64,000 bases of DNA from Sweltsa coloradensis. Taxonomy: Eukaryota > Arthropoda > Insecta > Plecoptera > Chloroperlidae. Within the stretch, counting starts at the first letter, position 1; the number at the start of each line of letters is the position of its first letter. The notes under the pieces were generated by a model, which saw only the letters and a list, made by a program, of their open reading frames with translations, did not search any database and was not told the origin of the DNA. The stretch covers positions 50,023-114,022 of the forward strand of contig JAMZAV010002026.1 in the NCBI GenBank assembly GCA_024449915.1, written 5' to 3'. Made by a program: the position numbers and the translations under genes. This document shows, piece by piece, positions 1-9,790 of this stretch.

Positions 1-460
1 AAATCATTACAATAGGATAAAGCATGTAGGTGTTATAAGTCAAAGAATTGTTTTAAAAAAGAAAAAAACCGTAAAATTTCGATTTTCACGAGAAATAATT
101 TTTCGATTACGCTCAAATTTCACACGAATATCTAAATTCATAAAATTAAGGTTGTGTGAAAAAATCATTACAATCGGATAAAGCATGTAGGAGTTATAAG
201 TCGAAGAAATGTTTTAAAATTCGAAAAAAATCGTAAAATCGCATTTTTTATGAGAAAAAAATTCCCGATTGCGCTAAAAAACGTGGCAGTTCTAAGTTCA
301 GAGATTTCGAAGGCCTCCATAAAATTTAATCACAATCGGAGTATCGGTTTAGCCGGAATCGTGTTAACAGACACACAAAAATCCAAAAAAAAAACATTCC
401 GGATTTTTTTCTCCAGTGTAGTGAAATGGAATCTTCGCTTCGCTCGCTACGCTCTTCCAA
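1..460. repeat. Dispersed repeat family A, copy 1 (cut by window edge)
   Basis: The stretch is built of roughly 125-bp sub-units sharing phrases such as AAAGCATGTAGGTGTTATAAG and AAATTTCACACGAATAT. It ends in a conserved block (AGTATCGGTTTAGCCGGAAT, then GTGAAATGGAATCTTCGC) and a short CGCTACGCTC-rich end. The same order is found near 5.0, 12.2, 21.4, 22.3, 30.1, 31.0, 54.6 and 63.8 kb. No credible ORF is present. It is probably a non-autonomous transposon with internal sub-repeats; the class is discussed under findings. Confidence 0.8.
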
Positions 461-574
461 AAAATTCTTGATTTTATGAAAAATTATCACATCTACTTAC
501 GGGAGTGTTTCTCGACCAATCAAATCAAGAAATAAATCTTCCCCCTTTTCCCACCGCCTCAATCACACCCCTAC

Positions 575-676
575 CTTTCTTGACCGAAGACAAGGCCTCT
601 ACTATCAGCTTCTGGTTCACTCCGCACAAGTGAGGCATTAACTTCTCGCATTTCTTGTGGCAGTTCACGTCACAAT
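575..676 (-). CDS. Internal exon: second half of a C1 (diacylglycerol/phorbol-ester) domain, novel PKC-like
   Basis: On the minus strand a TTTCCTGTAG acceptor precedes 102 bases of open frame, and the exon ends at AAAG|GTAGGG, a good donor. It starts with two bases of a split codon and ends with one, so both ends are phase 1. The product has C-x4-H-x2-C-x7-C spacing (CDVNCHKKCEKLMPHLC), the second half of the C1 zinc-finger pattern, followed by GVNQKLIVEALSSVKK. A Gly-x-Asn-Gln-Lys-Leu tail after the second C1 domain is typical of delta/theta-type protein kinases C, which bind diacylglycerol at membranes. The first half of the domain and the kinase domain are not visible here. Downstream exons would lie left of the window. 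The long minus-strand exon at 5784-9790 may be upstream in the same gene. Confidence 0.66.
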
Positions 677-804
677 CTACAGGAAACAACATGGACGTGC
701 AAGATAAACATCGATTATTCACAACACCAATAACAGAACTTGAATAAAGTACTTTCAATTCGGTATTTGGTTTCCAATGTGTTTTTATTCACAATTTCAT
801 GAAT

Positions 805-2038
805 TAGGGATGATAATCGATAATCGATAAAAATCAAGGAGGTGTGAATAATGTAAGGAGACAGCATGCGCTATCTGTGGCTGTACAAATCAACGTGGCC
901 GTTTTGAACGTCTGATCCAGTCTGATCGCAGTATTTGCTGCTTCTCGTTGGTGCTGACCAATATGGCGACTACCATCGACGGCCGCCATGTTAAAATGGC
1001 GGCACTGAAACAGCTGATATTATACTTAAAACATTGATAATAACTCTTGTATCAATATGAGAATGAATAATAAAGAGGTGAAATGTAATTTTTGTTGATG
1101 TGCTGCGTTTTTGTTTGTTTTGTAATGTTCATAGCTTTGACAATGAGCTTTAATAATACCGACGACCTTGCTTTGGGTTCGAGGCTTTCGCCGACCACCA
1201 TTGTCGTTCAAAGTGGCTATGGTTTTGATGACGCCATGCTGCCTCCTTACATTATTCATACCTCCTTGATAAAAATAAGAGCAATGCCAAGCTGGTTCGC
1301 CTCGATTCTCCGCCAGGATCGCATGATCGGGGAGTGACCACAGGACTCTTTACATTTTGGTTCCTGTGGAACTTACACATGGCGGTGACCAAGTTCGCCT
1401 CGATTCTCCGCCATGCAGGATCGCATGATCGGGGAGTGACCACCGCCGCCAAGATGTTGTTAAATTCCTATTTTAACAACGTTAAGACAGCTGTGGTCAC
1501 TCCCCGATCGTTTTGCGCTCTGGTGGGAGATTAGTTTGACCATTGCCCTATTCGATATGTTTAATCGATTACTCATGTTTTATCACTACCTTGATATAGT
1601 CGCCATGAGGGATACAACAGTAAATACAGTGAACAATATTAACGAATTATTACTATCATTATTACTACCATTATTATTACCAAAGAGTACATATTATTAT
1701 AATAATGTTACAAGACTGCAACATCGGTTTGCCAAGTGATTTTCTTGATCACTTTATGATTAGTCTTAATATCGAAATGATATCGATTATGTTGGTATAT
1801 TATCGATTAATGTTGAGATGATATCGATTTATAGTGATGGAATGATTGATATCGATTAATATCGATATGATATTGATGACATCACATTATATTGATTATA
1901 TCGAGTAATTTCGATAAGATATCGATTTATAATCTTAAAGGATAAAAATTTATATCAATTTAATGAATTATTTATGTGATATCGAGTAATCGCTATTTCA
2001 ACGTGAAAAATATATTTATTTTTCGATTGTCATCCCTA
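805..2038. mobile_element. hAT-type non-autonomous element (MITE), 1.23 kb
   Basis: The ends are inverted: TAGGGATGATAATCGAT on the left and ATTGTCATCCCTA on the right. The flanking 8-mers TCATGAAT (797-804) and GTATGAAC (2039-2046) share an ATGAA core and look like a decayed 8-bp target duplication, as hAT elements make. No transposase frame is seen. The right third is packed with ATCGAT/TATCGAT words, and the middle holds direct and inverted copies of a sequence containing GATCGGGGAGTGACCAC. It lies between the C1 exon and the long upstream exon, so it would be intronic if they are one gene. Confidence 0.6.
1289..1516. repeat. Direct and inverted repeats inside the hAT-type element
   Basis: The phrase TTCGCCTCGATTCTCCGCCA followed by GATCGCATGATCGGGGAGTG occurs at about 1299-1343 and again at about 1395-1443. 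The complement of its end (GTGGTCACTCCCCGATCG) follows at about 1493-1511. The three copies could fold into alternative hairpins. They account for the overlapping short open frames here, which I do not consider genes. Confidence 0.7.
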
Positions 2039-2046
2039 GTATGAAC

Positions 2047-3089
2047 AGGTGTGACAGTGTTGTAGAGTTTTCAACTGTCCTAGTTCTGGCAACACTGTAT
2101 AGTCAGCCCGCGCAGCACCCCGTGTGAGCAAGACTTCAAGATAAGGGGCATATCACTTACAGGAACAGCACATCATACTTGGTGCACACTCATTCAAACT
2201 CAAAATACACAGGCTTTAAAATACATTCATCACCCTGAAGTGAGCTTAGATCCACGACAAGATGTAAACAAGACAGTTAACCCACATTATCTTCACAATG
2301 AAGTTTCACCCAAATCCTTGACACAGATATTTTCATCTCGTTGGAAGAAATTCGTCAATCGCCATTTTGCCAAGGGCAACAATATACTCTCTAGTCTCTA
2401 CGACTGAGACTGATGTCACTGCTGTCCTCCTTTGTAAATCAGTTAGGAAAGACGATAAATAAATAAATAAAATAAGAAGTATTGCATTGCGCTTAAAATT
2501 AGCATAGAATTCGAATCAGCCACACGCGTCTGACTCACGGACAGCGGCGTCGGAGCCGGGGGAGGGCCCCCCTGATTTAACGTAAGGGGGGGGGCAAAAG
2601 TATCTTCTCGCCCCCCCTGGAAAAAAGACTTCCGACGCGTCTGACTCACAGATATCTCCTAACGAAGAATAGGTAGTTCCCAGGTGCGACACATGTGAAG
2701 TATCGTTAACCGTAGGGCGTGCCGTAGACTGCAGAGTGTCGAGGTCATCATATGTTAGCAGAATGCACCAAAAATGATGCCTTGCGCACAAAATTTGATC
2801 TCTCCCTATCATATGAATATCTTCTATCGTATGATAACAGAGATTTATTTTTTATTCTTTATCAAACATATATATTTTTTTAATTAAATTACTTTTATCT
2901 CTTTAAATAAATAAATAAATAAATAAATAAATTAATTGTATTTAAAGTCTATCCACTAAGTTATATAACTGATTTTCAGTGGAGGACTTTAAATCAAAGC
3001 GACCAAGCCAACCCTGTAGGCCCGACGCAATCGACGAGTGAGCGATAACCAACCAAAGATCAATATTTTTAATATGAAATATAGCAATC
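2047..3089. other. Non-coding interval
   Basis: No convincing exon is found on either strand. Visible features are a G/C-run segment at about 2555-2620 and a short AAAT microsatellite at about 2905-2935. If a first-half C1 exon exists between the two recognised exons it should be here or to the right of here, but I could not identify one. Confidence 0.5.
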
Positions 3090-3345
3090 AGTGGTATGGG
3101 CAGTGCGAACACCCGCGAATCAACGCCAGAATCAACAAGGCCGATTCAGAACAACTCTGAATTTACTATGTGCTTCATTGCTAGGACGGCCTCAAAGTCA
3201 CCGTTTACAAACTCCTAAGACAAGAACTGATGGACTTAAGTCTAAATCAGAAGTTAAAAAACCACTGACTTTAGCGGGAATCGAACCCTGGACCTTCTGC
3301 ATTGGAAGCAGATACGCTAACAACAAGGCCAACGAGCCACACACC
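3090..3345 (-). mobile_element. tRNA-derived SINE
   Basis: On the minus strand the head (about 3341 down to 3269) resembles a tRNA. It has a GTGGCTCGTTGGCC start and A-box-like region, a TCTGC/GCAGA anticodon-type stem around TTCCAAT, and a perfect B box GGTTCGATTCCC (3276-3287). The acceptor stem does not pair, so it is not a working tRNA gene. The body runs leftward on the plus-strand map. A degenerate relative is at about 33260-33430. Confidence 0.6.
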
Positions 3346-4038
3346 TCTTATCTTATTATTTTCTTTAATAAATTTAGAAAACAGTACAATCATCAAACAC
3401 ACTATAAACTTATTTCATTAACTTACAATTAGACCTAACCGGTTGAAGCGCCCTAGTTTCTCACGAAGCTTGCGCTTTCAACATGAATTACGTTGTGCAC
3501 ATTCAAGACACGACATGTAAAGTTAGTATTTCCTTTGTTGTGTGATGAATTAGTTTTGATGTTAGATACTACGAACGATCCTAATTTTGATGTGAAGTAG
3601 TGAAATCGAAACAAAATGTACTACGCGCTTGAGTCGTTTTGAACGCATATTCAATACTCTATCCATACGCATATTCAATACTCTATACATAGAGCAGTTT
3701 CACTAATCGTACTTGCGACGTAAGCTGGGAATTTGCACATGTTCCCGATATCAATGAAAGTATATGCAATAGATAGATCATCTTAAAAAAAATTTCAAAG
3801 TTTGACCTTTTTAATTTCTCACGTATCGATCACGCGTGTTCCCTATTGCCATTGGTAGTATCATTGGTTATATAGATGCGTTGGGTGCCGATTTCGAAGA
3901 AAATAGTCCTCAATTAAACGCATAGATCCGGGCAAAATTTACTGTAGAACACCCTATGGCCTGTGTAAAAATATGTAAGCATTCGTCTAGATGGATTAAT
4001 TTTAAACTGCTGTGCTGAAATCCTAATCTCCTATCCCA

Positions 4039-4676
4039 TCTGGGCCCGGGGTAGAATCGGCCCAGAACATGGCTCTGCTAAGCGTAAAAGGCGAGGAAAT
4101 AGACCAAGTCTATCTCGCAAACATCAGCTGGTAAATAGAAGAGTATATTACTCCCCGAAACAAGAGGCGAGCTCTGGCAATCGTCGTCGGGGATACTTCC
4201 TCTTCCTTCCCAAGACGACCACCCCGACGACGACGACCATGACAACACGACCGAAGACAAATACGATGACGACCACGACGTCAACCTCTGCCCGCCACCC
4301 CTGGCTCCGGCGCAGTTCGGAGTACAGTCTGGAAGAATCTGAGGCCGGGGCTCGAGCCCGTGGAAGTCGTAGTCAACACAGATGTCGACGTTGTGTAATG
4401 TCGTACTAACAAGCCCAAAGGTTGTCCGATCTGAATTATTCATAGTGATACTATCAAGTATGATTTCTGTCGAGCCACTGCGCCGGCGCAGAACGATGTA
4501 CTCGGAGATCGCAGCTGTTGATCGAGTGAGACAAGGGGATAAGTTTCAACTCCCTGTGAAGAGAGGTGACAACCCCCGTGGCTGTTTCTGACCAGCATGG
4601 GACCCTCCTCCACAGATCCCCTAGGCTAGAGTGGAGTGGCGCATTATGAGCTAACGGTTGACGCGCCCATTATACA
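4039..4676 (+). repeat. Dispersed repeat family B, copy with internal insertion
   Basis: It begins CTGGGCCCGGGGTAGAATCG, passes GAGGCGAGCTCTGGC and a GACGACGAC-rich stretch, and ends GGCTAGAGTGG...GTTGACGCGCCC. This order recurs at 35.1, 35.9, 37.1, 40.4, 45.7, 47.3, 50.2 and 55.6 kb, usually 300-400 bp long. This copy has about 270 extra bases at about 4312-4582. There is no tRNA-like head and no clear terminal inverted repeat. The GAC repeats create spurious Asp/Ser/Arg-rich ORFs. Confidence 0.75.
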
Positions 4677-5017
4677 ATAACTAAACTTAATTTGTTTCAT
4701 TGTTGTAGGAGATAATACGTGTTGACTTTCCATGACATGTAAACGGTAATTGATATGGTTATCCACATCAAAACGTTAAAATACATTTTTCACTTTTAAA
4801 TCCATTAAAAATGTGAAGAATTGTGTTGTCTTCGTTGGGTGCGGCACTGGAATGAAATGATTTTTTGGTAAAAATCAGGAACAATCAATGTGAGGTTTAA
4901 TTTAACAATTACATATTTTTCTGTGTTAATACCAGCTTTAAACTTTCTACAAACCTACCCAAAGTGTTGAAAGTATTGAATATAAACACATCTCGCCAGT
5001 AACCAAGAATATTAAAC

Positions 5018-5477
5018 ACTAGGAAAACGCTTAAGTCCCGCCGCGTTAATGGATGAGCGTAATTTTTTTTAAACGAAAAAAGCGTAAAATTGCGATTTTT
5101 TTAATAGATAATTTTCCGATTACGCTCAAATTACACACGAATATATTAATTCATAAAATTAAGGTTCTGTGAAAAAATCATTACAATGGAATAAAGCATG
5201 TAGGTGTTATTAGTCGAAGAATGTTTTTAAAATTTAAAAAATCGTAAAATTGCGATTTTCATGAGAAATAATTTTTCGGTCGATTTTTCCCTCCGTGCAC
5301 TTCTTCGTTCAGAGATTTCATAGACCTCCATAAAATTTCATCGCAATTGGAGAATCGGTTTAGCCGGAATCGTGTTCACAGACACACAAAAATACAAAAA
5401 GAAAAAAAAAAACATTCCGGATTTTTTTCTCTAGTGTAGTGAAATGGAATCTTCGCTTCGCTCGCTACGTTCATCCA
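5018..5477. repeat. Dispersed repeat family A, copy 2
   Basis: It starts ACTAGGAAAACGCTTAAG, then GGATGAGCG at 5051, has the sub-units and GGTTTAGCCGGAAT block, and ends in the inverted CATCC at 5472-5476. It lies between the two host exons. The ACTAGG start with the AACGC/GCGTT pair is shared with copies at 23.0 and 31.0 kb. Confidence 0.75.
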
Positions 5478-5777
5478 AAAAGTAAAGTGTAATAATGTAA
5501 TCAAAAAATTTAAAGATCAGTAAGATTTTAGAAGTCTTGAGAAATTCATGGTCGTATATAACAAAATGATGTTAATCATTAATATTATTTATAGGCGACC
5601 GAATAATATTCTTCCAAAATTAATATTATCTTATGACTTTATATGCACTCTGATTTCAATAAAATTATTTAAATAATTCCAGAGGATGAAAATGAAGAAC
5701 TTAGCAAAAATAAGTCGTATAAATAAAATTAAAAGGCATAAAAATCAGATGAAAGGTAGCGCGAAAACATTCCAGTA

Positions 5778-5788
5778 CCTCACCTAAG
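5778..5788 (-). other. Splice donor ending the long exon
   Basis: The minus strand reads ACTTAG|GTGAGGT, close to the metazoan donor consensus. The frame's own stop codon (TGA) overlaps this donor, so the stop would be removed by splicing and the protein would continue into the next exon in phase 2. Another GT lies upstream (AACG|GTACTG) but is a much weaker match. Confidence 0.65.
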
Positions 5789-8700
5789 TCGTACAACAAC
5801 TGCTCTGAATTGAACAGTACCGTTTTTCTTGTTGGCCGCCGGACTCCCGGGCGAGCTGTTGAATCCCGAGTCATTCGATGACGTACTCGACCGCTGTTCC
5901 GTGGCCGCATCGTCGTCTTCGGTTTCCTCCTCGGATTCCTCTTCCGACTCCGTCTCCACCTCGGTTTCCGTGTCGGACTCCGAGTCGTCATCCGATGACG
6001 TCATGTCGCTGCCGCTCGAAGAAGAGTCCTCGTCCACAACTTTGGTCACCGCATTCCTTATAATTGTTCCCGATCGTGTTATGTTTGTCTGGGAGGTGTT
6101 GACGGACTTCAGGGTTATGTCAAGAAGGCGGGATTTTTGTGCTGTTATGGAGGAGAGGTTTTCTTGGGTTTTGCCGAGTTTAGGGTCAAATTTTGAAAGG
6201 ATTTGAACATTTTGGTTATTGTTTTTCGTGTCATTTTGGTTATTGGCATTAGAATTAACAATAGCTTTTGCAACTTTGTCGTTTGGTACAAGTTTATCTG
6301 CAAGGGTGGGTTTTATTGCAGTTGCAGCTCCTTTATTGTTGGCTTTTTGTGCATCTTTTGACAATACTGTTTTAACATTGGTTTGCTGATTTTGTTTTTC
6401 AACTTGCTTGGGAAGAATATTTTTGAAATCTTTTGATTTATCCGATTTTTGTAGGTTATTGTTCACAATTTGATTGTTTTTGGCTGCATTTTGACCTTGT
6501 ATCTTGGTTTCTGGAATCTTTGATATTAAGACAGCTGTCTTAATAGTTTCAACGGTTTGAGCTTGTTTTTTGGTTTCAATTGCTTTTGCTACAACCTTCT
6601 TCACTTCTACGTTGGTCGGTTCAAGCTCAACTTTCTTAGGTCCTGCCTTGTTTGTCTCAACAATTTTAGGTTCTGGTTTCTTGGGTTCAATCTTTTTGGC
6701 TTCTTGCTTCTTTACTTCAGTTGGTTTTTGTTCCACCTTTTTGGGTTCTTGCTTCTTGGCTTCATTTGGTTTTTGTTCCACCTTTTTCGGTTCTAGCTTC
6801 TTGTTTTCAATTGGTTTTTGCTCGACCTTATTAGGTTCAAGCGTTTTAGTTTCTAGAACTTTGGAGACCTGAGGTTTCTTCATGTCAACCATTTTAGACT
6901 CTTGTTTTTTAGTTTCGAGAACTTTTGCTTCGACTTTTTTAATTTCGGCTACTTTTGCTTCTGCTAATTTCGAATCAATAACCTTTGAATGGGGTTTCTT
7001 GACATCATCCACATAATCGGGTTTTGGTTTAACCACTTTGGCTTCAACGGGTTTTATTTCTGTTTTTAGCGGTTCGTTGACTGTTTGCACAGGCTTCTCC
7101 GTATCAAGAATTTTGGATGGCACACTATCAACTGGTAACTTTTTAGTTTCATCTTCTTTGGCCTCTTTCTTAGTGTCAACAACTATTGGCTCCACTTTCT
7201 TGGTTACTGGAACTTTAGGTTCTAGCTTTTCAGCTACAAAAGCTTTTGCTTCAGCCGGTTTAGTATCGATAACTTTTGGCTCTTGGGGTTTTGTCATAAG
7301 TGTTTTTACTTCAAGTGTTTTGAGCACTTCGGTGTTGAGTTGTAGAATTGAAGTTTGTTGCTTTGATACCTGAGTTTTTGGTGGTGAATCTGATTGTTGG
7401 TTTGGAACGACAACTTCAGCAACAATGTTGGCATCTACATTTAGCTTTTCTGCTATTTTCTCTTGCGTCTTTTGACCCAAAGTTTGTAGCAGTTTATTGG
7501 TTTCCTTCAATGCAGGTTGCTCATTTGTTTCCACCAATTCTTCCAATTTTACCTTCTGTACTTTTTGTTCAATCTCTGGCTCCAATTTAGACACAGTTTT
7601 ACCAGCATCGACAATTGCCTTTAAAACTTTAGAATCTTGTTCTTTAGGTGGTATAAGATCAATATAAGACTCCATAGAGAGGTTTTCAGTTTTGATCGGT
7701 ATATCTATTTTTGATGTCTTTGGGAAGGACTTTTGTCCCTGTTTTCCTTGTCCGTCTAATTTTACGACTTTATTATTGGCAATTTCCACGATTTTGGGAT
7801 CAATGATGAAAGAAGATTCTATAATTATTACCGCTTTTGTGTCTTTTTCTTTAACTTGAAATTCATTTGATTCAATCAAACAAATCTCTTGTTTGATTTT
7901 GTCTTCTGTGGGTATTGATTTTTCAATTTTCATTTGAGTTTGAGGATTTACAGATAGTTTCTCATCACTCGTCTTTAATTTTGAAATTACTTTGATGTCT
8001 TCTATTTGAATAGTCATTACAGACTTTTTCACATCATCGCTAGTCGCGGTCGTAAGGGGTTTCGAAGGAACTTCTGCACACGGAGGTGCTTGCGTTTTGA
8101 CTGGTTTCAAAACTGGAAATTTAAACTTTTCAACAAGTTTATTCATTTTCGGCGATACGTCCTTCTCTTTCGGCGACGTCGGTTTTGGGAATGCTTTTGA
8201 AGGATTCGACACCGTTTCGCTCGGTACCGTCTCGTTAGTCTTTTGTTTGTCGGCGTCGCTTGTATTCTGAATCTCTGCCACCGACTCGAATGTCTTTTTC
8301 ATGAAAGTCTCGTCGATGTTCTTGAAGATACTCGGTACTGGATCTTCTTTCGTTTCTTCATGATCGACCTGTTCTTTTTTCGCCTTCCTTTCAATCACTG
8401 TTCCCCTCTTCCCCTTCGAACCAACCTCACCACACTCCACAGAAACCTCCTCCACCATGATTGTATACGGAAATTTCTTCTTCGCTTTCGGACTAGGAGT
8501 GTCTTCGATTTTGATTTCATCAACTCGAAATAGAATCGGTTTCTTATCGTCAGCGTTTTCAACAGACACGTCCACTGAAATCTTTGGCGAGGTACATGTT
8601 CCCTTCCCTCTCAAGACAGTCTCCCTACGTTTCTTTTCCTTTATCGACATCGCCATTCCCTTATCGTACAGCGACATCTCCGCAAAAACTCCATCGTGCT

Positions 8701-9790
8701 CCTCAAACACGTTCTCAAGATCCTGAGAATTCCTCCGTATCTTCTTCACCGTATTCCTTCTCCGCAACAACGACTTATTCCCATCCGAACCCTTCTTATT
8801 TGGGAAACAAAACTCTTCATCCGGTTGTGCCAACTCCATATTTTCCTCTTCTTTTACCTTCTTTGATTTTCTCTTCACGGTTGGCTTCTTTGACTTGAGA
8901 GTCGATCCTCGTTTCAAGGTCGACCTTTTGATCTCTTTGGCCACGCCTTCTTCGTCCACGTGGCCGAGACTAGCCACGCGGATAATGTCGAACATGACCT
9001 CCTCGGGATCCTGAATGTCTGGTGCTATCAGGAGATAATCCAGCACGTCCAACTCTGCGCTCTGTCGTCGCTTCTTGTAGCTTTTGTATGGCTTTCCCGA
9101 AACCGACCCTCTCTCCACAGTATCTTTAACTTCCTTGACGCCTTCGTTTACGATCTTCCCAAACTCTTTCTCTTCCTCAGCCTTCTTTAGCTGCGCCTCT
9201 TCAATGATCTTCTGCAGTCGTTCGTTCTCCTCTCTCTCCTCAATCCTCCTCCAGATCGCCTCCTTCCTTTCCTCTTCCTCCCTGTCCTTGATCATAAACT
9301 TCTCCATCAACTTCTCTCCAGGGGTTTTCTTCCTCATTCCCGGGTTCTCCTTAAACTTCTTGGTTTTTAGTCTCACCACCGTTCTTCCCCTTTTTATCGT
9401 CCCTTGCGTCGGATCATCTCGTTTCCTCTCTAACCGATTCCTGGGTGTCGATACATCGATATCAGCGGTATCGATCTGTCTTGGCTTCGGAGGATGATAC
9501 TGGGGCGTTGTCGGAGACCCGATACGATGAAGCGGTCGGCGGGGGCTGAGAGGAGAGTGCATATTACTCTCCGAAATGGTCGGTAGATGGGGCGCATATC
9601 GGGGGCTGGCGAAGGACCGCACCGGGGACGGATTCAACCCTAAGGAGACCGAGGAGAGAAAGGAGGGGTAGATCGGGTAGGACGGTGACGTGTACGCAGA
9701 GGATCTAGACGGGGTGAAGGAAGACGGGGAGTAATAAGAAGAAGAATAGGACCCGCCGTAGTACAAACTCAAATCGTTGAAAACCGGCAT
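5784..9790 (-). CDS. Very long 5' coding exon of a disordered Lys/Glu/Pro-rich protein (1336 codons)
   Basis: One uninterrupted frame of about 4 kb starts at an ATG with A at -3 (AAAATGCC). Translation runs to a stop at 5780, but the strong donor CTTAG|GTGAGG puts the exon end at 5784, with the last codon split after two bases. Residues 1-110 are Ser/Tyr/Pro-rich; about 160-225 are a charged Glu/Lys/Arg probable coiled coil; about 247-290 are more hydrophobic (LDVLDYLLIAPDIQDPEEVM). Residues about 830-1080 carry degenerate TKKxEPKxVExKP-type repeats, and about 1250-1305 is a Ser then Asp/Glu-rich tail. The composition resembles cytoskeletal or scaffold proteins of the futsch/MAP type, but that match is compositional only. 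No catalytic domain is visible. The C1 exon at 575-676 lies downstream on the same strand, so this may be the extended N-terminus of a novel PKC; the exons needed to join them were not found. I give no gene name. Confidence 0.82.

Noticed and set aside
4078..4443. 121-codon Ser/Trp-rich frame, minus strand
   Set aside because: Lies in family B and comes from its GACGAC repeats; equivalent frames at 35.1, 37.1, 45.8 and 47.3 kb all overlap the same repeat.
5784..5805. Alternative donor AACG|GTACTG, which would join in phase to the C1 exon at 676
   Set aside because: The phase fits, but the donor is weak and the result would lack the first half of the C1 domain. The GTGAGG donor is much better.
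5829..9497. Many plus-strand Ser/Phe-rich frames opposite the long exon
   Set aside because: They are antisense shadows of the Lys/Glu-rich coding strand.
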